A DNA stretch of 64,000 nt from positions 356,522 through 420,521 of the forward strand of contig JAXQGB010000012.1 of the NCBI GenBank assembly GCA_034331105.1, in the 5' to 3' direction. Each line of letters starts with the position of its first letter. The first letter of the stretch is position 1. The notes beneath the pieces are model-generated. The model worked only from the letters and a program-made list of their open reading frames with translations. It was not told where the DNA came from and ran no database searches. Positions 60,710 to 64,000 of this stretch are shown piece by piece. This stretch comes from Caenicola sp034331105 (GTDB lineage: Bacteria; Synergistota; Synergistia; Synergistales; Synergistaceae). A program made the translations under genes and the position numbers.

Positions 60710-61613
60710 GCTGCTTGCCCTTGGCTTCAATGTCGTTGTATCTTTTTCTTATTGCCGGGACAGCCTCCACTGTGATCACACCGGCGAGTATCATGGCTGA
60801 GGCCATAAATATCCTGAAGGTCATGGGTTCGCCGATGAATATCACCCCGGCGACAGAGCCGAAAACTCCGGAAGTGGAGAGAAGTATAGCCACATGTGTG
60901 GCATTCGTGTACTTTTGAGCAACAGTTTGTATGACAAGAGTCAGCGCGAAGCCTATTGTGCCGGTGTGTACCAGCGCGAGCCATGCCTTGGGAGGGATGT
61001 TTGCGGGAAAGGGCTCGAATATCGCTGCGGCAGCCACAGCGAGAAGCATCCCCCCGAAAGCCTGCCAGCAGGTCAGCGCATATGGGTCGACTCCCCTCAC
61101 GTACTTCTGGACAAGCAGTATATATATTGTAACAAAAACGCATGAAGCAAAGCTGAGCAGATCTCCGAGATTGACCGAAAGATTCACGTCAAGCATAAGG
61201 CCGACCATACCGGCCGTACATAAGATTACCGACAGCACTACGTGCCAGCCGGGGAATTTTTTTGTGATGATCCAGACGGAGAGGGGGACGAGTACCACGG
61301 ACATTGAAATTATGAAGGACTGGTTGCCTGCCGTTGTATAAAGGAGACCAATTGCTCCGCACAGGTAGGCGCATATGAAAACCATGCCTACGAGAGTACT
61401 CTTAAGGCGCGCATCTTTGGGAAGGAGGAATGCCTTTTTCCCGAAAAAGACCATCACAGTTGCCCAGGCAATTGCGAAACGGAGACCGCAGAACCAAAGA
61501 GGGGTTATCCCGTCAAGAGCGTCCCTTATTACAACATTTGTTGTTCCCCAAATTAAGGCGACGAATAGTATTCCCATATCGCCAAGCAACATATAAAGCC
61601 GGTTCCTGTCCAC
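60702..61613 (-). CDS. EamA/DMT family transporter
   Basis: 303 residues with about ten hydrophobic helices arranged as two EamA repeats (about 8-140 and 155-290). WGTTNVVIRDAL in the first and GTIGFALTLVIQ in the second are the repeat landmarks. The family exports or imports amino acids, nucleotides or drugs; the substrate is unknown here. It is convergent with pdxR and overlaps its last 8 bases, so transcription interference is possible. No operon partner. Confidence 0.88.
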   Translation of the reverse strand: MDRNRLYMLLGDMGILFVALIWGTTNVVIRDALDGITPLWFCGLRFAIAWATVMVFFGKKAFLLPKDARLKSTLVGMVFICAYLCGAIGLLYTTAGNQSFIISMSVVLVPLSVWIITKKFPGWHVVLSVILCTAGMVGLMLDVNLSVNLGDLLSFASCVFVTIYILLVQKYVRGVDPYALTCWQAFGGMLLAVAAAAIFEPFPANIPPKAWLALVHTGTIGFALTLVIQTVAQKYTNATHVAILLSTSGVFGSVAGVIFIGEPMTFRIFMASAMILAGVITVEAVPAIRKRYNDIEAKGKQLT

Positions 61614-61699
61614 GAAATGCCTCCTAACAGATACACACGGGCCCTATTTTAAACCTATATTGGAAAAAAGCCAAAGGATAAAAGTCCGATCCGGTGAGT

Positions 61700-62584
61700 T
61701 TAAGACCTGCTTTTTAATGAGAGTGTCCCTTCGTTGAAAGAACATAGGATCTCACCTGAATCGATAAGAGGTGAGAGCAGTGCTGCAACAGTGCTCTGTA
61801 TAAGGACATACTGGGACAGATTCATGTCAAGTCCATGCCTTTTAGCGAGCTTTCCGACTATCCCATCTCTTGTAGAAGGCTCTGAACATATTTCAAGTAT
61901 CTCATCCTTCAGGGCGTTCAGGCACCTTCTGTTGGCGTCTGTGACAGGAACGATGTCTTCACATATGTCTCCGTGTGAAGGGACAAAAAAGTCCGCTTTG
62001 AAGCTGTCGAGCATGTCAAATGTCTCCATGGCTCTGCAGTGGTCTGCAGTGAAGGGTATCCCGTATTTGTTCAGTATTCGCTCGGATATTACGGAATCTG
62101 CAGTAAAGAGGACACCGTCAGGCGTCAAAACGCCGATCTGTCCGTGTGCATGTCCCGGAAGAGCTACTATCCCAAGCCCCCATCCATCTATGACGGAATC
62201 GGGACTCAGCAGAAGAGTCACATTTGAGGGTTCCGCCTGAAGAAATTTATTGGATATTGCCTTTGGGGCTCTCCCTGACCACAGGATCTCCGGTTCCATT
62301 TCCGGCATATCGATGAAGGGAGCTTCCTTGGCAGAAGCTGCGATCCCGCATTCCGTCCTCTTTTGTATAAAAGCGTTGCCTCCAACATGGTCAGCGTGAA
62401 AATGGGTGTTTATTATAAGTTTTATCTTCCAGTTTTTTTCTTCTGCAAGCCTGAGGATCTTCCTGCCCGACGAAGAGTCGTTCCCGCTGTCTATGAGCAC
62501 GGCCTCTCCGTTGAGCACGTATGCTCCGATGTTGACGGGGCCGCAGGCAGCCCATGTGTTCCCTTTTATATTGCTAAATTCCAT
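61700..62584 (-). CDS. MBL-fold metallo-hydrolase with winged-helix tail
   Basis: 294 residues. Metallo-beta-lactamase fold with THFHADHVGG (near residue 65), GHAHGQIGV, the bridging acid in FTADSVIS and SHGD. All metal ligands for two Zn are present. A C-terminal helical/winged domain (about 220-290) matches LACTB2-type hydrolases. Substrates of the family include thioesters, RNA and hydroperoxides. It is a single gene, 86 nt downstream of the DMT gene start in the same direction; an operon is possible but weak. Confidence 0.88.
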   Translation of the reverse strand: MEFSNIKGNTWAACGPVNIGAYVLNGEAVLIDSGNDSSSGRKILRLAEEKNWKIKLIINTHFHADHVGGNAFIQKRTECGIAASAKEAPFIDMPEMEPEILWSGRAPKAISNKFLQAEPSNVTLLLSPDSVIDGWGLGIVALPGHAHGQIGVLTPDGVLFTADSVISERILNKYGIPFTADHCRAMETFDMLDSFKADFFVPSHGDICEDIVPVTDANRRCLNALKDEILEICSEPSTRDGIVGKLAKRHGLDMNLSQYVLIQSTVAALLSPLIDSGEILCSFNEGTLSLKSRS

Positions 62585-62661
62585 GATCGCTCACCTCAGC
62601 TTTAATTATAGAACATCAAGAAGAATGATTTATAAATAAGAGGACAGAAGAAATAAAAAAA

Positions 62662-62681
62662 GGCGGGTCAAACGACCCGCC
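62662..62681. terminator. intrinsic terminator, 8-bp stem
   Basis: GGCGGGTC (62662-62669), loop AAAC, GACCCGCC (62674-62681), with an A-run before it, i.e. a T-run on the minus strand that closes the FAD oxidoreductase gene. Confidence 0.85.
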
Positions 62682-62705
62682 CTGATAAGACTTTTTTTGA
62701 TCTTC

Positions 62706-63857
62706 TTAGACTACGTTCGGCTCGACTATGCGTTCTCCGCGCTCGAACCGGCGGTAATCCATGATCGTCGGGTCGATCGGCGGTTTGTCGCCGTTCAGAA
62801 GTGCCGTCATTATCTGGCCGGCAACAGGGCCAAGCATGAATCCGTGTCCTGAGAAGCCTGTCGCATGCCAGAAGCCCTTGACATCAGTCTCTCCAAGGAT
62901 AGGAGCCGCGTCTGGGGTCATGTCGTAATATCCCGCCCACTGGCGCACTACACGGATGTCCTTCGCCCTTGGAAGCATCTTGATCAGAGTCTTTGCGATG
63001 CTTGCAACTGAGTGAGCAGTTGCCGTATATCCCAACAGGGGTTCATGTGCAGGGCTTTCTCCTGCAATGATAGATCCGTGGGGGCGCTGCTGGATGTAAT
63101 AGTTGCCGCTGAAGCTCATAAGCATCGGAGGGCAGACGCCCGGATCTACAGGCTCAGTGATGAGTATCTCGTGACGCTCTGCCCAGTTGGGGAGTTTGAT
63201 GCCCGCCATCTTGGCGATGTCCTGCGCCCATGCGCCTGCACAGTTGATGACCTGTCCGCATTCGATGGTGCCGCGGCTTGTCTCTACTGCTTTGATATCT
63301 CCGGATTCGACTTTAAGTCCCTTAACTTCAGTAAATTTGTAAAATTTTGCTCCGTGGCGCTTTGCCGCTTCCTGGAAGGCGAATGTGGTCAGGAAGGGGT
63401 CCGCATGTCCGTCTCTCTGATAGAAGGTGAATCCGAGTGCGTCATCTACTGCCACGCCGGGGCATATTTCCTGAGCTCTTTTTACGTCAGTGAATATTTC
63501 AGTTTTGATGCCGAGGCTGTGCTGAAGTTCTACGTTCTTTTTGAACTGAGCCCATTCCTTGTCTTTGTATGCAACAAGAAGGTATCCGCCCTGGTTGAGT
63601 CCTGTGGGAAGGCCCAGCTCTTCATCAAGCTGCTCGAATGTGTCAAGGCATGAGAGAGCCATACGGCAGTTGAGTTCGAGTCCCCACTGTGCACGTATAC
63701 CGGCTCCGCAGCGGCCCGTTGAACCTGAGCATACGGTGTTTTTCTCTATCAGGACAACGTTCTTTCTTCCTGATTTTGCAAGGTAATATGCAGTAGCTGT
63801 TCCGACGACTCCTCCGCCAATTATTACTACATCAGCTGTTTTCGGAAAATCCATCAT
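62706..63857 (-). CDS. DadA/sarcosine-oxidase-like FAD-dependent oxidoreductase
   Basis: 383 residues, DAO family. FAD-binding VVIIGGGVVGTATAYYLAKSG at the N-terminus (short pieces: GGGVVGTATA), the RCGAGIRAQWG adenine/flavin loop and the C-terminal GFSGHGFMLGPVAGQIM are all present. It resembles the beta subunit of sarcosine oxidase or proline dehydrogenase complexes. The next gene upstream ends as a [2Fe-2S] protein that usually works with such a subunit. The ATG is 5 nt after AGGAGG. It probably oxidises a secondary or N-methylated amino acid, matching the betaine uptake and hydroxyproline functions in this window. Confidence 0.88.
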   Translation of the reverse strand: MMDFPKTADVVIIGGGVVGTATAYYLAKSGRKNVVLIEKNTVCSGSTGRCGAGIRAQWGLELNCRMALSCLDTFEQLDEELGLPTGLNQGGYLLVAYKDKEWAQFKKNVELQHSLGIKTEIFTDVKRAQEICPGVAVDDALGFTFYQRDGHADPFLTTFAFQEAAKRHGAKFYKFTEVKGLKVESGDIKAVETSRGTIECGQVINCAGAWAQDIAKMAGIKLPNWAERHEILITEPVDPGVCPPMLMSFSGNYYIQQRPHGSIIAGESPAHEPLLGYTATAHSVASIAKTLIKMLPRAKDIRVVRQWAGYYDMTPDAAPILGETDVKGFWHATGFSGHGFMLGPVAGQIMTALLNGDKPPIDPTIMDYRRFERGERIVEPNVV

Positions 63858-63866
63858 ACGCACCTC

Positions 63867-64000
63867 CTACTCGTCCTCGGCAAGAAGGCCGAGCTTTATT
63901 GGTTTTACCGGAGGCCTGATGGTTCCGGGGTCAAGTTCTGATATCGGTTTGCCTGTCGCCTTGGAAAGCTCGCGAAGGATTATGTCGCGGCAGCCTCTGC
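63867..64000 (-). CDS. C-terminus of a BFD-like [2Fe-2S] protein (5' end outside window)
   Basis: About 44 codons are visible. They end in GRGCRDIILRELSKATGKP, DPGTIRPPVKPIKLG and a stop. The RPPVKP...LG ending is typical of small [2Fe-2S]-binding or alpha subunits of the HcnA/sarcosine/proline dehydrogenase type. The remaining N-terminal part and most cysteines lie beyond the window. It overlaps or abuts the FAD subunit gene, and so is its likely partner. Confidence 0.6.
   Translation of the reverse strand, partial: RGCRDIILRELSKATGKPISELDPGTIRPPVKPIKLGLLAEDE

Overview
The window looks like chromosomal DNA of a diderm, anaerobic, amino-acid-using bacterium of the phylum Synergistota, probably family Synergistaceae. 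Three things point there. Two exported papain-family proteases end in a GGC / hydrophobic / basic tail that matches the SYNERG-CTERM sorting signal. An outer-membrane patatin-barrel fusion implies two membranes. The gene mix (glycyl-radical enzyme, 2-oxoacid:ferredoxin oxidoreductase, rubrerythrin, B12 enzyme, TRAP and ABC substrate-binding proteins, many PLP enzymes) fits a strict anaerobe living on peptides and amino acids. I see no rRNA, tRNA, CRISPR array, insertion sequence or phage genes.

Layout. 1-3.6 kb: a glycine betaine/proline ABC operon (proXWV, ATPase cut by the window edge) headed by a GntR/RCK_C regulator that resembles the c-di-AMP-responsive repressor BusR, with an inverted repeat at the predicted promoter. 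4.1-8.1 kb: a compact spermidine operon, speD-speA-speE-speB. 8.2-11.6 kb: a minus-strand cluster of a cyclase, a fold-type-II PLP enzyme and a threonine synthase-like enzyme. 11.8-16.4 kb: two paralogous exported C1 proteases flanking a 336-residue protein I cannot identify. 16.5-20.7 kb: a glycyl-radical dehydratase that closely resembles trans-4-hydroxyproline dehydratase, its activase and an FCD regulator. 21-28 kb: an aminotransferase, a ComB-like phosphatase, tandem universal stress proteins, a YitT-type membrane protein and a patatin-type outer-membrane protein.

28.3-36.7 kb holds the most unusual block. A HyuA-like ASKHA ATPase is followed by a large TIM-barrel-like protein fused to a B12-binding domain, then an orphan TRAP solute-binding protein. 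A CdaR/PucR-type regulator and a pair of nucleoside/BMP-type ABC permeases without ATPase or binding protein lie next to it. 36.8-44.9 kb is mostly housekeeping: cardiolipin synthase, phosphoesterase, RNase H-like/TPR protein, ArgH, IlvE and phosphomannomutase. 45-48.2 kb: a NifU-like/GGGtGRT pair, an orphan NMT1-like binding protein and a small basic protein. 48.3-54.9 kb: a c-di-GMP sensor with two periplasmic binding domains, glycerate kinase, an exported small protein, an unusual winged-helix/FCD regulator and rubrerythrin. 55.1-57.7 kb: a two-gene 2-oxoacid:ferredoxin oxidoreductase. 57.8-60.7 kb: vitamin B6 synthesis (pdxST) divergent from its probable regulator pdxR. 60.7-64 kb: a DMT exporter/importer, an MBL hydrolase, a DadA-like FAD oxidoreductase and the end of a BFD-like [2Fe-2S] protein.

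Most convergent gene ends are closed by clear intrinsic terminators, some with stems of 18-20 bp. Starts were moved from the longest reading frame wherever a good Shine-Dalgarno site or family alignment favoured an internal codon, including GTG and TTG starts. Family assignments come from motif recognition and memory of the families; no database search was run.
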